From Aplectana chamaeleonis (taxonomy: Eukaryota > Nematoda > Chromadorea > Rhabditida > Cosmocercidae): a DNA stretch of 64,000 nucleotides. Positions within the stretch are counted from its first letter, which is position 1; each line of letters starts with the position of its first letter. The stretch spans positions 372,001 to 436,000 of the forward strand of contig JAPDOI010000063.1 in assembly GCA_029168955.1 (NCBI GenBank), written 5' to 3'. This document shows, piece after piece, positions 22,602 to 33,789 of this stretch. The notes below the pieces were generated by a model. It was not told the DNA's origin. It did not search any database and saw only the letters and a list, made by a program, of their open reading frames with translations. Position numbers and translations under genes: made by a program.

Positions 22602-22745
22602 CGCGGCCGCTCCATGTTAGAGTGAAGGAGCATCTGAACGGTAAAGATAAGCTGCGTCATCAACAGATCTGGGGTGTCACCGTGTTAACGCTCACCAGGC
22701 GACGACTATCCAATCAAGGTTTGAGATTATGGGGCGAGAACTGAC
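22367..22745 (+). pseudogene. Penelope-like GIY-YIG fragment (right arm)
   Basis: Plus-strand sequence encodes FISDEVSRSLRKCLNKAGL at the start, then is shifted and shortened through the cysteine-rich region. Fragments QLCGEQYIG-like (CAGCTGTGCGGCGAGCAATA) and RPLHVRVKEHLNGKDKLR remain in different frames. At least two frameshifts and loss of the GVVYMI strand make it non-functional. It mirrors the left arm. Confidence 0.75.
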
Positions 22746-23069
22746 ACACGCCATGAGAAAGACCCTGGAGGCATTTTTGGATCCAGGCGAACGACCCAAA
22801 ATCAATCGGAAGGGGAATGCCTGATATATAGCCGGAGAACTCAAGCCCTACCTCAGACCCGCATTCTAACGTCGAGAGGTAGCGGCACCATCACCGTTCC
22901 GCTTCAACAATTCGTTCTATGTTGTGATTCTCCTAGCGTGCTTCCTGACAAGGTACGGTTATCTCCTGGTTTCTTCACTTTTGACGACGTTTGGGAAATA
23001 CAGTTCTTCGAATTGGGTAGAGTTTAGTCGACATTTGACCGGCTAAGCCCATTTCTGATTTTCTTCTTT

Positions 23070-23112
23070 CAGGTTCTGAAAACGGCCATTCCGCCGAAAC
23101 GTACGTAAGCCA
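23070..23112 (+). ncRNA. Hammerhead-like motif, right Penelope arm (decayed)
   Basis: The sequence is AGGTT, CTGAAAA, then GGCC/CCGCC-type stem, GAAAC, GTACGTAAGCC. The core G of CTGANGA is replaced (CTGAAAA), so it should be inactive. Pairing of GGTT with AGCC survives through a G-U wobble. Confidence 0.4.
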
Positions 23113-23680
23113 GTAAATCCATCTGCCAACCTCGTGTCCGAGTTCAAACAGAAAAATCACGACTGTTTCATCATGCCGAGGTTAATAGAGAGTCGAGCAT
23201 GGAGACTGTCTAGGTTGAATTTTACAAAAATTCTATTTGAGAGTCCGGGGCTTTCGCAATAAAACTACGACTTTTCAGTGAGATCTAAAACGTGTTTATA
23301 GGAGGATTTCTGAAATTCAACCATCACAATCTTTGAGATCCTCTTACCTGCAACTAATTTGTGAAGAAAGCATACAGATTGCTCTTTCATTACTTGTACA
23401 ATTACTGCTCAAAGTTTCGCCGCACTTCGCCGAGCGCGACGTTTTTGAAAAACGATTGCAGAAACTACTTCCCTAGAAAACAAGGCGATTTCAGGGAGCT
23501 GCAGCCTACAAGTCACATATTTAATAAGCAATCTGATCTGTGAATATGATAGCGTTTTCAGAATTTGGAAAAGTCTTCATTCAAAAAGGTTACATGCATC
23601 AGACGCTTTTTGCCAAGTTTGCCAGATGCTCCCCGTTTTTACAAAATTTAGCGCGGGTATTGTATCTCGCCATCCTGTTT

Positions 23681-23899
23681 TTGGTCTACGTACCGGCCGC
23701 CACTTCATCTGTTGATTCGACCACTTGCACTATTGATGTCGCCCGTTTCCAAGCACAAGACCATTTCTTCTCCATTGCAGAGTCCACCACATCCTTGACC
23801 TTAGTTACGCCTTGTAGCCACGCAATCGACTTCGTAGACCCCGTCAAAGTCGGTAGAAGGCAGGACTGAGCTGTCTTCTCACGTCCCTAGTGATCCTGC
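23681..23899. other. Short spacer after the palindrome
   Basis: Continuation of the frame at 23540-23869, which starts within the palindrome arm. The part outside it (VPAATSSVDSTTCTIDVARF...) has no recognised domain. Confidence 0.3.
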
Positions 23900-24225
23900 G
23901 CTGTCTTCTCCCATCCCAATGTGGTCGACTGTATACCATTCGATTAGGCGGACGCAATCGAGCGCACCGCGGACGGCGCAGTCCGGACACGTCTGGGATC
24001 TTGAGTAAGGTATTGCATAGGTATCGACCGGAACGAACCCGGACGAGACTGGACGGATTAGGCGGGCGCAGTCCGGACACATGGATGGATTCTAAAGCGG
24101 AGTGCGCAATGCATTTCATACGAATCGACCTAGACGGGCCCGGACGGAACAGGATAGACCAGGCGGGCGGGCTCTAGACACATCGAAGGGATTTTTCGTC
24201 CTGAGTGCGCAATCTACTGCATACG
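23900..24225. repeat. ~100 bp tandem repeat, about three units
   Basis: Units share GTATCGACC, CCCGGACG, GATTAGGCGGGCGCAGTC, CGGACACAT and GAGTGCGCAATGCATTTCAT, with about 100-105 bp spacing and growing divergence. The array abuts the LINE scrap downstream on the minus strand, so it may be the tail of that element or its landing site. Confidence 0.65.
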
Positions 24226-24227
24226 TA

Positions 24228-24470
24228 TCGACCAGGCTGGCTGCGGCCGATCGGCCAACTATGAGGGGCCGTATCTCGAAGGTATACTCCAACCATGCAT
24301 CGTTCCATCTTCCGTTGAGCAGAGCCGAGTTGTCGTTCGGGCGCTTTGGTAAGTATCCATGTCTCGGACCCATAAAGCAACGCCGGAAGTACGCATATAT
24401 TGGAAAAACTTCGCTTCCACTCCGTCTCCGCCGCTCTTAGAATTAGTAAGTCTCTGTACTGGCAGAAGCT
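24228..24470 (-). pseudogene. LINE reverse transcriptase, C-terminal scrap
   Basis: The minus-strand frame reads MLYGSETWILTKAPERQLGS and then AQRKMERCMVGVYLRDT. This is the conserved 'LYGSETW...RMVGV-LRD' block at the C-terminal side of RTE-like non-LTR reverse transcriptases. Sequence breaks off after this block at the tandem array. An overlapping frame is a shadow. It is 5'-truncated and lacks the catalytic FADD/YADD motif. Confidence 0.75.
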
Positions 24471-24559
24471 GTTCTACCCTGCTCGACTAGCTCGCAAAGT
24501 TTCTAGCTGCAGAACAATGCTTCCAACAGTGTTACAAAGGGGTTACTTCAATAAACTAG

Positions 24560-25317
24560 GATGAGCAGCACGTGCCTCTGCTCGCCACTCAAAAAATGTT
24601 ATCTTATCTGCGTGGAAGTTTTCCCTACAAGAAATCAACCGTTCAACTGTTGAAGATATTTTTACGATTCATCGTTCTCCGCGTGTGAAATCGACCATTG
24701 AAGAACCTCGGTCGAGACAATCTTTATATCTCTCGAATAAATAGCCCGTCATGGCAAAAGCATCAAAATCGAGGGACTCGCCTTCGAAAGAGCCCACACC
24801 CAGATTTTTTCTTTGATATCTGATGTGATATGATGCATTATGTGCTATGGTGATGATGGACGATGATGTGTGGTGATGAGCAGGTCGTCGTTCAATGTGT
24901 GCAGTCCTTCAGCAGAAATGGGCAAGGCATCGGATATAGAGCTTGGGATTGCATCATTAGTTTTAGCACTTCCAATAAGTGAAGCTCTGGATGAAAGTAA
25001 AGGATGGCCTGAAGATTCATTGCGCTTCAGAAAGAGTAAGCAGAAATTCAGTTGTGGCTCTAAGAAGCTGGGCTTGATGTCATATAGTGTCGATAGGACT
25101 CAAAGGCACCCCTTAATTTTATTCGCGAGTTCCCCATAAATGGGAAAAGTTGATCGTCATGAGTAGAAACGATTTTCCACCAGTGATCATATATTTTATC
25201 AACACACGCTTATCCGTGCTATATCATTCGTTCCATTTGTTGACCAATTATTCTCTTTTTTTCGATTAGTGTCGGAGTAGCAGATGACTAGCAGAAACTG
25301 GTACAGAGTCGCCTTCT
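24560..25317. other. Spacer with one weak coding candidate
   Basis: A frame containing EMGKASDIELGIASLVLALP and then ISEALDESKGWPEDSLRFRK starts near 24918 after CCTTCAGCAG, a possible splice acceptor. It reads well as protein but no family is recognised and the downstream donor is ambiguous. The rest shows no features. Confidence 0.25.
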
Positions 25318-25335
25318 TCTCGCTCAGCCCTTTTT

Positions 25336-25392
25336 ACTTCAAAGGCAGTGGTCACGATGAAAAACGTTATCGAAAAAACAACAAAAATCAGC
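25336..25392. repeat. Stub of a TTAA-type MITE
   Basis: AAAGGCAGTGGTCACGATGA is the terminus seen at 10.83 kb. Only about 50 bp remain before the family A insertion. Confidence 0.5.
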
Positions 25393-25395
25393 TTA

Positions 25396-26422
25396 CAAGG
25401 GAACCACAATAGGTCATAGTGACCATTCCAAATGAAATGTACTTTTCTAGAACCGTTTTCGGACAAAAAGTCCGAATATGCCCATCGCAGCTGCCTAGAC
25501 CCTCTCTGAAAAAAGTTATGAGCGTTTTTTAAAGCTTCGCGGCAAGGTAAGGGTACCCCCCATGGAATTTTTAAGGTTTTTAAAATTTTTTTCCTGATTT
25601 CGTCAAAAACATGTATTTAGGGATAATCTGGGATGCTGAACACGAATCTGGGGTTTGTTTGCCCAAATTCTAGGGTCTACTGTAGGTTACGGTAGTTAAC
25701 ATGCCATTTAGGAGACAAAACCTACCTCAATATTCCGATAATCGACAAATGGACATCAAATCCGTATTCAGCACCCCAAATAACCCCCACATAGAAACTT
25801 TGAGACAAATCTGAGACTTTGACCGAACTACAGTATACCCACCGTAATCTACCGTAAGCTGAAAAAATCGATAAACCGACATCAGATTCGTGTTCAGCCC
25901 TCCAAATAACCCCCAGAAGAACGATTTGAGCCACATCTGTCGTCACATTCCGGAAATCGTCAAAAGTCGCGATTTGCCATCAAATTCTCCCCCGATGGGA
26001 ATATGTGAACGAATACAGTCGAAAACTTCGGAAAATCGATAAATGAGCCTCAGACTCGTGATCAGCGCCCCAAATAACCCCCAGAGCGAATTTTCAGTCA
26101 AATCTGGAATATTTTTCTAAAACGCTTCGAGAGCCTTTAAATAGAAGAAATAAACGCCCAACCGAAAATCCGTACAAGTCCAAAACGCTGTTAGTCTGCG
26201 CAAAGTTTGGAAAATGTTACTTCAACCTAACTTGGCTCAGTAGGGTAGTTTTGGGCGCTGAACACGATTATGAGGTCCGTTTCCGGAGTTTCGTAAATAT
26301 AACTTTTTTCAGAGTGGGTCTAGGCAGCTGCGATGGGCATATTCGGACTTTTCGTCCGAAATTGGTTCTAGAAAAGTACACTCCATTTGGAATGGTCACT
26401 ATGACTAATTGTGGTTCCCTTG
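25396..26422 (+). mobile_element. Tc5-like MITE family A, copy 3
   Basis: Complete, about 1.03 kb. It begins CAAGGGAACCACAATAGGTC and ends GTGGTTCCCTTG, with TTA duplicated (25393-25395 and 26423-26425) between an outer C and G. It has the same internal order as copy 2 with short deletions, one near the right terminal repeat where GGAGGGTACAATA-type sequence is missing. Non-coding. Confidence 0.88.
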
Positions 26423-26425
26423 TTA

Positions 26426-26595
26426 GATCGAAAACAGTTGAGAACTATGAAGGTAGCGCGGTGAAAAACGGGCTAGAATTAGAGTTCCTAGGGCTCAAAG
26501 ATGCCAGTTCGAGCACACGTGCACAGCGTCGACCAAAAAGATCGCAGTCTTATGGCGAGCACTCAAAAATCATAGACATACAGAGGAAGGAATAA
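26426..26595 (+). other. Open stretch after copy 3, coding status uncertain
   Basis: The frame leaving the transposon end reads KTVENYEGSAVKNGLELEFL, then GLKDASSSTRAQRRPKRSQS and a stop after IQRKE. The polar composition is protein-like, but no domain or splice site is evident. Confidence 0.2.
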
Positions 26596-26629
26596 GGGCA
26601 AATTTGCCTAATAAACATAGTTGAACAAT

Positions 26630-26904
26630 GAAAGCGAGCAAATCAGTCAATGTTTTTGACTAGATGAGTCAATGTTCATTGGTTGAAATTCAAGTTCAAG
26701 CCAGCTGATTTTCTTTATATTAGAGATCATTTATTCCGGTGATCTAGAGTGGGCTCGTCCACCATCAAATGACAAGAAAGTTCAGGCTCCAAACTTGGCC
26801 CAGAACAGCGGTTTTTTCTCGATTTTTTCTTATAGGTCCTACAACTCGAGACCCAAAAAAGGGTTTAGAGAGAAAAGACGACAACATATTTGATTGCGAC
26901 CACT
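26630..26904. mobile_element. TTAA-type MITE fragment, inverted relative of the 10.83 kb copy
   Basis: It carries GACTAGATGAGTCAATG, CCAGCTGATTTTC, GGGCTCGTCCACCATCAAAT, TTATAGGTCC and TTGCGACCACTG, the inverse order of the copy at 10.83-11.12 kb. The terminal CCT and the TTAA are lost. Confidence 0.55.
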
Positions 26905-29584
26905 GATTTCAACACGATGCTTTTTAATGCATCAAACTTCACCTATCAAGGCCACAGGGCTTATTTTCGAAATCTGAAAAACGAGAACTTGTGTTCAGCA
27001 CGATCGTTGCTTTCAATTTTGATGAGCGGTGTTCCGGACATTATTGCTGAACTTGATGCAGTGCTAGCTAGTTGCCTCTTAAGGCTGTCCTGAATGACGG
27101 GTCCTCAAGCCAAAAAAGTTTGCATTGTAGTGTAAGGAATGGTAGTCAAGACACAAAAGACTTCCCGGAGGCTAACCAAGTATAAGTCTGGCTACAACAA
27201 CAGGAGAAAAACATGGGATCGCTGACTTCGAGTCATGAAAAAATGGTAGAGCAAGGCTATTAGGTCAGAAAGGCGTATTCTCACCACTCACATACAACAT
27301 AAAAGTATCTAGAAGTCTGTGTAATAAAAGCAACAGAGCGCAGTCAGAAAAGAACTACTGAACATTTGTCACGGGTCTTATATAGTCGAACCGGCTACTA
27401 GATTTCTGAGAAGCCATCTTTGTCAGAAGAAAACAAGAGTTCACTATGAGTCGTTTTCGCATTGTTTTTTGAAAGTGGAATACGAAAATGAAACAAGAAA
27501 AGGCAGCAAAACATCCTTTTCGTGCCGGCAAGTGCACTGCCAGTCACTGAGTTCATTGAGTTCGTCAGAACATAGAAACATGCAGTGCTCAAAAAGGCAG
27601 AATGAGAGAAGTGCATGTTTAAGTGTTAGTATGAACTCAATGCGCTCAATGACTTAGCGATGTGAGTAAGACTTTGTGCTGGTTGTCTGCCCCTAGAAAC
27701 GTTAAGTTCAGTGAATGTTCAAAACACATGTAGGCAACTCGAAAGTTCAGTCAGCACATGCTCAACAATATTCACTCATAGTCTATCTCCCTAATTTTGA
27801 GCCGGTCGAAGTATGGTTAGGTCCGCAGCTTGTTTCCTTAAGAAAAAAACATTTAAGTTCTAACCGCGGCTGGCGCGGCGGTTTAAATCTCAACAGCGGC
27901 TGTCTGATTTCATTCTCTCTTTCGCCATAACACTATTTAGAAAAAAGTTTGAAATTAATAAATTATAGATGGTGACAATGGTGATAGCAAGAATAAGGTG
28001 ACAACAAGAATGTGGCGTCATTGCATTACTCTATAAAACAGGGTGTATATCATATGTACGGCCATCCAGACGCCTTCTACTACCAGACTTGTCCCTAGGA
28101 ACCTCCCTAATCCGCAGAGAGTCTGTTGGCATTTTTTATTCTATGTTGTCAACAAAAAAAGGAATTCTGTCCCGAGGTGATTTGTACACGTCAAGCTCAA
28201 CGGGCGACAGAATGAAGTATACATAGATGGAAAATGAATCAAGGTCCAGGGCCAAAAGTTAATTACAATGAAATGGCCGGGCGGCCAGCTTAATTTAGCT
28301 GAGACTCGTGCTGCTGTGCAGGTCTTTCAGCTCACATCATTCCTCGGCAGCGCTTGATTATTACCCACCCCCTCGCCATTGGGAGTGATCCCTAGCCCAT
28401 TCAAAACACAAAGAGACCCCCATTCTCAAAGACTCGTTAGGATCAAATTAAGAAGGGATGAGAGATATAATCAAGAGCGCTGCCTCTGAACGAGCAGAAC
28501 AACGCTATCCTTTAACACAGACGTCTTGCCTTCCAGACCTAGACACGGGAATCTTCCCGATCCTTAGGGAGTCTGCCGGCATTGTTTCTAAACTTGAAGT
28601 CTGACTAATGCAAACTCTCCCGCAAATATTCAACTGCAAGGAACTTTACAAGAGTATAGAGCTTGCGGCATGAACTTCACTTCACTACGTTAAGCTCAGT
28701 GAATACGAGAAGACCAGCTGTCAGTCGCAAGTAGACGACTTAATCCCTAGGACTGATCACTGCGAATGCTCCCTAAATAGACCAAAAATTGACTCATGGC
28801 ATTGAAAACTAAAAGGGCACAGCCAGAGAGCTGAAAACGCTTCTCTGAGAAAAATGGAAACGGATCACTTCCAACATAAAAGGCCGAAAACAAGTTACTT
28901 GTGATGTGACTCTACCGATTAAGGTTGCTTTTGACCCATCTCAGGCTATGTAAGTTGCGTGTAACAAATTGACCGCATATGACAGCATGTCGCATGCGCC
29001 TGTGTCTCCGATAATTCACAAGTAACTTACATGAACTCGATAAGTCGCTAGTAACCTGAATTGGATGAGATGTCACAAGCAACTTGTTTTGAACAATGCG
29101 AAAATTTGCGCCATTTCACTAGCCCTAACTGATGTCACGACCTTACTCCACAATTTTTTATCACTTCTATGTATTATACTACATCTGTTCCTCAATGAAT
29201 CGATTATCGATCGTGATCAGCCGAGTTTACAAAGGAAAGCTTCTCTATGGGCAATATATGACGCACTCCCGCAGTCAGACATAGGGGGGGGAGCTGCTGG
29301 TATGTAGTTCAATCAAAAAAGTTCGGAGCACTGAATCCCGCATGAATAGGGGAATCTCGCAGAGTGCTGACTGCGTTGCGTGTCGGCTGCGTTGCGTGTA
29401 GGCTGCGTCGCGTGCTGGCCGTATAGAGTTTTTATAAGTCTAAATTACATTGTGGTTTTGGTGGTTTCATATGTGTAGATTACATGTAACGTAAGTGTAA
29501 CTTACATGTAATACAAATTTGAGTTGCAGGTACCACCAATGTGAGTTATGTGATCAAATGTAGGTGACCTAATTCTCCCTCTCA
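26905..29584. other. Long unannotated stretch
   Basis: A frame at about 26905-27093 (YQGHRAYFRNLKNENLCSAR, then SLLSILMSGVPDIIAELDAV) reads like protein but is unrecognised. Diverged direct copies of a ~65 bp phrase (GAGAGTCTGTTGGCATT / GGGAGTCTGCCGGCATT) lie near 28.1 and 28.55 kb. A cluster of CAAGTAACTTACATG-type motifs in both orientations spans about 28.89-29.57 kb. Nothing else is recognised. Confidence 0.4.
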
Positions 29585-30300
29585 TCAAATTTTTTTTCTC
29601 TCAGTTCTAATCAAGTGTTTTCTTCTATTATCTTTGTTTTCTGCTCCATCTTTATCGCCGTCTCCTCCTTCCTTTCCTTTTTCCTTTCATTCTTCTTCTT
29701 TCCTTTCTTCTCTCCTTCTTTTTTACTTTTCTCCCTCTTCTTTTTTCTTCCTCTTGCTCTGTCTTTTTTCTTCATTCTCCTCTTTCTTTCTTTTTCCTTC
29801 TTCCTTCTCTTCTTCTTCTTCTTCCACTTCTTTTTCTGCTGCTTCGTTTTCTTCTCCTCCTTCTTCCCATTATCCTTTTCCTTCTTCATTCTCTTCTCGT
29901 ACGTCTTCCTCCTCCTTCTTATTCCCCATTATTCCTTTGCCTTTTTTTCTTCGTTCTCTTCTGCTCCATTTTCTTCCTTCTCTCCAGTTTCCTTTTTCCT
30001 TCTTTTTTCTTCCGCTGTCTTTTTTCTCTTCCTCTTCTCCTTTTGTACCTTCTTCCTTATTTTCTTCTTCTTTCACTTGCTCATCTTTTTCTTCTTCTTT
30101 CTCTTTCTTTTGTTTTTCATTCTCTTCTTCTTTCTTTTTTCTTCTTCTTCTTGTTTTCCCTTCTTCCTGCTTTTTGTCTTCTTTCTCCAGATATTTTTTC
30201 TCTTTTAATATTTTCTTCCTTGTCTTCTTTTTTGCTTTTCGCCTTTTCTTCAATTTCTTCTTTTCTTTCCTCTACTTCGTCCTTCCTCATTGATTTTTTT
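29585..30300 (+). repeat. 700 bp polypyrimidine tract
   Basis: The plus strand is almost entirely C and T, mostly degenerate TTC/TTCT/TCC units, with few purines. The complementary strand is purine-rich. The long frames here (Phe/Ser/Leu on plus, Lys/Glu on minus) exist only because the tract lacks stop codons and are not genes. Confidence 0.95.
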
Positions 30301-31388
30301 CTGAATTTCCATTACAATTATAAGTATGTTGGGAAATAAATGAACAGCAGTTACGGCAAAAAAAACATCCAAAAAATCGTGTTACAGCAGGGTTGTTTAA
30401 TCCCAACTTTTACACAGTTATGTTACTAGCTTGAAGAGCTCTCAAAGGATGACAACTAAAAAACTGCCAAGCCAGATTAAAAAAGGATAGAGGATGAATG
30501 AAGTTCTGTGCGTATACCAATCCACCTAGAGATGCGTCACGCATTCGACTTCCATCCAGAATTGTAGAGGTTTTGAATGTGTTTAGGGCCTATACAATGA
30601 CCTGCGGGGACCAGCCTATACTCAAGTCAGTGTTATTATTCTGCCGGACAAGTCTGGTGCCAATTTACCGAACTCGGGGGGGGGGATAAAAGATTGACCT
30701 TGGGCGAGAAACGATCACTCAATCGTGTGCGTGACAATGGCGCCTCTTTCCACTGCTGTACAAGCTGTCTTCCTCAGTAACCTGTATTTATATTAAAAGT
30801 AGCATGCTTTCACTTTTCTGAGCTGGTCCTTCTTAAAGATTGCACTTCCAGGCATCAGAGACCACATTGGCTCTCTAATACTTGCACGCCTCAGCAAGCC
30901 CCAAAATGTTTGTTTTCCGCTGGCGAGATAACATTATAGAGATTTCGAATTTTGTGTTAATTTGGGTTCGTGTGTAGCCATTAGAATCACCACAGAACAC
31001 TAACCTCAGGAGATGATGCACGCAATAGATACATATGATGATGGCGATGGCCAACGGGTCGACACAACAACGGCCACAAGCATATAAAACAACACTTGAA
31101 AACATGTGTCTGATCGCTGGCCGCTCGCTGACGGGACACATTATATGCCCCCTGTCGGAGATGTAACACATACTAGAACCTCTGCAGAAGAAAACGTCCA
31201 GAGAACACATTTGTGTACGGGAATGAGTGTTGTGCCGACGGACATGAACATAGATAAACAAACAAGAATGAATTGGACGAAGAGTTATTCGGAAAGAAGT
31301 CGGAGTGGAAATTTAATGTTATTTATGTAGCTGGCGTAACCTACCTTCGTATTTCAAAAATTGTTGTATGACTTTGAAATAGAGTCAA
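30301..31388. other. Unannotated spacer
   Basis: No shared repeat. The 128-codon minus-strand frame at 30875-31261 has no motif. A G run lies near 30676. Confidence 0.4.
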
Positions 31389-31849
31389 AGGCAGTGTTCA
31401 CGATGACTTTCGTCCCCGAGTTTTTCACATAAAACAACGCGTTAGCCTCCAAGTGTTACCAAATTTACGAAGAAACGGCGCGAAACGCATTAAAACGTCG
31501 TATTTCAGTGAGATTATTCTACAACATAGATTAGTTGTCCGGTTGGATGAACATGTTCATGGTAGTTGTCACCAGTGGAAAATTGGGTCAATCGAAAATA
31601 GAAGATTATTCTATGCGAACCAGGATTATTCAGGGTCCTAAGGATAGAACGGAGCCATATAGAGCAGAGAATCGCAAAGGACGGGTCAACAAAAGATTTC
31701 GTTGTCATAACAGGCGGGGTGATACTAAAAGATTTCGGGTACTTCTAGTGCGTTTTTCTCAATTTCTACGTCATTTTAGTTCTACCAGGGGGCCAATCAA
31801 TCAATATAGTCAAAAATCTCACAATTGAAAAATATCGTGAACACTGCCT
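31389..31849. mobile_element. TTAA-type MITE (AGGCAGTGTTCACGATGA termini)
   Basis: Complete, 461 bp. It starts AGGCAGTGTTCACGATGA and ends TCGTGAACACTGCCT. The right flank is TTAA; the left is TCAA, a one-base change. A partial relative at 49544 carries the 652 bp foldback inside it. No coding content; the frames at 31453-31828 are within the repeat. Confidence 0.8.
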
Positions 31850-31972
31850 TTAATGTGACGCTTGAACCAGGCGGCTGGGCGTGCTATGTTGGCAGCATCA
31901 CCAGCCTACAGCATTTTGATCGCACGCGGCGATCTACCGGCGCAGCCTCGTCCTTCATCTTCTTCTTCTCCT

Positions 31973-32790
31973 TCACTGCACTGTAGTTTGTACTGTAGCA
32001 GGGTCCGCTTTTCTCAAACGTTTCCGCCATTTGACCTTGTCATCCGCGTTGTGAGGATGGAGGCCTGCAATTTTCATATCGTTGTGCAAGACATCCAGCC
32101 ATCTCTGCTTAGGTCGTCTTCTTGGTCGCTGGCCCGTCACTTGGAGCTGCATAGCCGCTTTCGCTATCGAGTGTTCTCCAGCTTGCAGAACGTGCCCATA
32201 CCATCTTAGACGATTTTCGCGAAGTTTGTCCGAAATGGGCGCGACACCGAATCTTTCACGCACATCTTCATTCCGAACTCGGTCCAATCGGGTCAACCCA
32301 CTACACCACCTTAGCATCTTCGTTTACATCGAACCGAACCGTCTTTCTGCTTCCTTTGTCATTGGATAACACTCTGTGCCATACAGTGCGACGGGCCTCA
32401 CAACCGAACGAAAAACCTTTGACTTCAGCCTTTCGCGAACCTTTTTATCACAGAGCACTCCACTCGCGGTACGCCACTTCAACCAAGCAGCATTGATGCG
32501 TGCGTCGACTTCAGCCGTCAGCAACCCATCATCGCTAAGCGTTGATCCAAGATATCGAAACGTATGTGCTTTTGGCAAGACTATGTTGTCGACTTGCATG
32601 GAATCGTCACAACTCGCATTTGTAATGTATTCGGTTTTTTTTCTAATTGAGTTGTAAGCAAGCAGATTTCTGCCAGTCTGTCGTGCCAAGCTTGAACTTG
32701 TGCTTGAAGATTTCCTTTGCTGTCCGAGGCGAGCATCACGTCGTCAGCATACAACAGAGTCCAAGGTGCGGCGCAGCCTCGTCCATTCAC
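31973..32790 (-). pseudogene. RTE-like LINE reverse transcriptase, frameshifted C-terminal half
   Basis: Read on the minus strand, successive frames give WTLLYADDVMLASDSKGNLQ (catalytic YADD), then KKTEYITNASCDDSMQVDNI, FRYLGSTLSDDGLLTAEVDA and RPVALYGTECYPMTKEAERR. RWYGHVLQAGEHSIAKAAM and PKQRWLDVLHNDMKIAGLHP finish it. This is the order of an RTE-clade reverse transcriptase from the palm active site to the C-terminal domain. At least two frameshifts separate the pieces, and the endonuclease and fingers are missing, so it is inactive. The 3' end lies toward 31.9 kb. It is a different LINE lineage from those at 37 and 42 kb. Confidence 0.85.
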
Positions 32791-32869
32791 AATAATAAAT
32801 TGATTGCGTTGACTCCATTATCGGCAGAACGTACTCTATTTCTTATGGCATAGAGACCTCACCCCCAAA

Positions 32870-33780
32870 TAACCCCAAAGAAGTTTTATTTATTTATGCA
32901 TTTATTTATTGATTGATTACGCTACATAAAACAGACGTCATAGAAGAAATCGCTCACTCGTATGTATATCAACTAAATGTAGAGAGAAGATACTGTGTCT
33001 AACTTATATACACACAAAACATAAATATGAGGAACATATGTCATAAGAAAAGAGTACATTTTCTTAGAAACTTAACAACATTCCTCTCAAAAATCGCTTG
33101 AAAGAACAGAATCAGGGGGGAATGAAGGGAATATTGGAGTTCAACGAAACAAAAACGGAGCCAGCCCTGCACGTAAACCATGCACGGTGGCTTTAAACCT
33201 AGTGAGAAAACCTCTGAGTAACCAGTCTTGAAGACCTCCGTTGCAGCTACAAACCTAAATTTAGAAAAAAAAACCTACAGAATTCGCACCAATTTGAAAT
33301 ATAATTGGTTGAAAACGGTCTTGTCGTTCAGGGCCATTTCCCATGTTTCCCTTGTCCAGTATTCAAAGCCCATTCAACTTCAGTCCCCTCTAATCCATTT
33401 AGATAATACTTTCGGTAATGTATCAAAGTGCACGTGTTTTTTTTCGCCGAGCAGGATAGCAAATAGACCAGAAAATAGGAATGCAAAGCCGGCTAAAGAA
33501 GAAAGTTCTCATTTGCAAGGATATAAAAGTCAGGTGATGTTTCGGATGCACTCTTACAGCGAACGAAAGATTTGTAGTGATATCAATGAACGAATGAGAG
33601 TTTTTCGAACACGGAAGCAAATATTATCTTTGTTTCTCATAAAGCTATGCGAATAATTTCGATATAACGTACTACTTCTCCGCTGAATAAAGACTGTTTA
33701 ACCCGTGTCCGATTGTTTGGAATATCATGTACTCCTTGTTACCCATTCAATGACGCGTATCAACCACTGACAAGTAGAGT
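32870..33780. other. Unannotated spacer
   Basis: AT-rich start (TTTATTTATGCATTTATTTA near 32887). A 142-codon frame at 33228-33656 has no motif or codon pattern I can support. Confidence 0.4.
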
Positions 33781-33789
33781 AGCGACCGC

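Larger units (their letters stand above)
21187..23680. mobile_element. 2.5 kb palindrome of two head-to-head Penelope-like 3' ends
   Basis: The left and right halves are inverted copies around a 12 bp spacer at 22355-22366, flanked by GGAAATGAAGGGCA and TGCCCTTCATTTCC. Inverted similarity continues to CAATACCCGCTCTAAGTTTT at the far left and AAATTTAGCGCGGGTATTG at the far right, giving arms of about 1.2-1.3 kb. Each arm carries the C-terminal part of a GIY-YIG endonuclease, a hammerhead-like motif and an untranslated tail. The arms have diverged by substitutions and indels; the right arm has lost bases inside the zinc-finger/GIY region. Both copies are 5'-truncated, with the reverse transcriptase missing. 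The outer tails also match each other, so the unit may have arisen as one inverted insertion or an inverted duplication. Confidence 0.85.

Noticed and set aside
23900..24225. CRISPR-like spaced repeats
   Set aside because: Units of ~100 bp are contiguous and diverged without unique spacers, and the sequence is eukaryotic.
29615..30293. Open frames of 197 and 219 codons (Phe/Ser/Leu-rich) and a Lys-rich minus frame
   Set aside because: They exist in several phases at once because the polypyrimidine tract has no stop codons; composition is pure repeat.
30875..31261. 128-codon minus-strand frame
   Set aside because: Cysteine/histidine-rich by chance; no ordered motif and no flanking signals.
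33228..33656. 142-codon frame
   Set aside because: No motif, no splice context, ordinary random composition.
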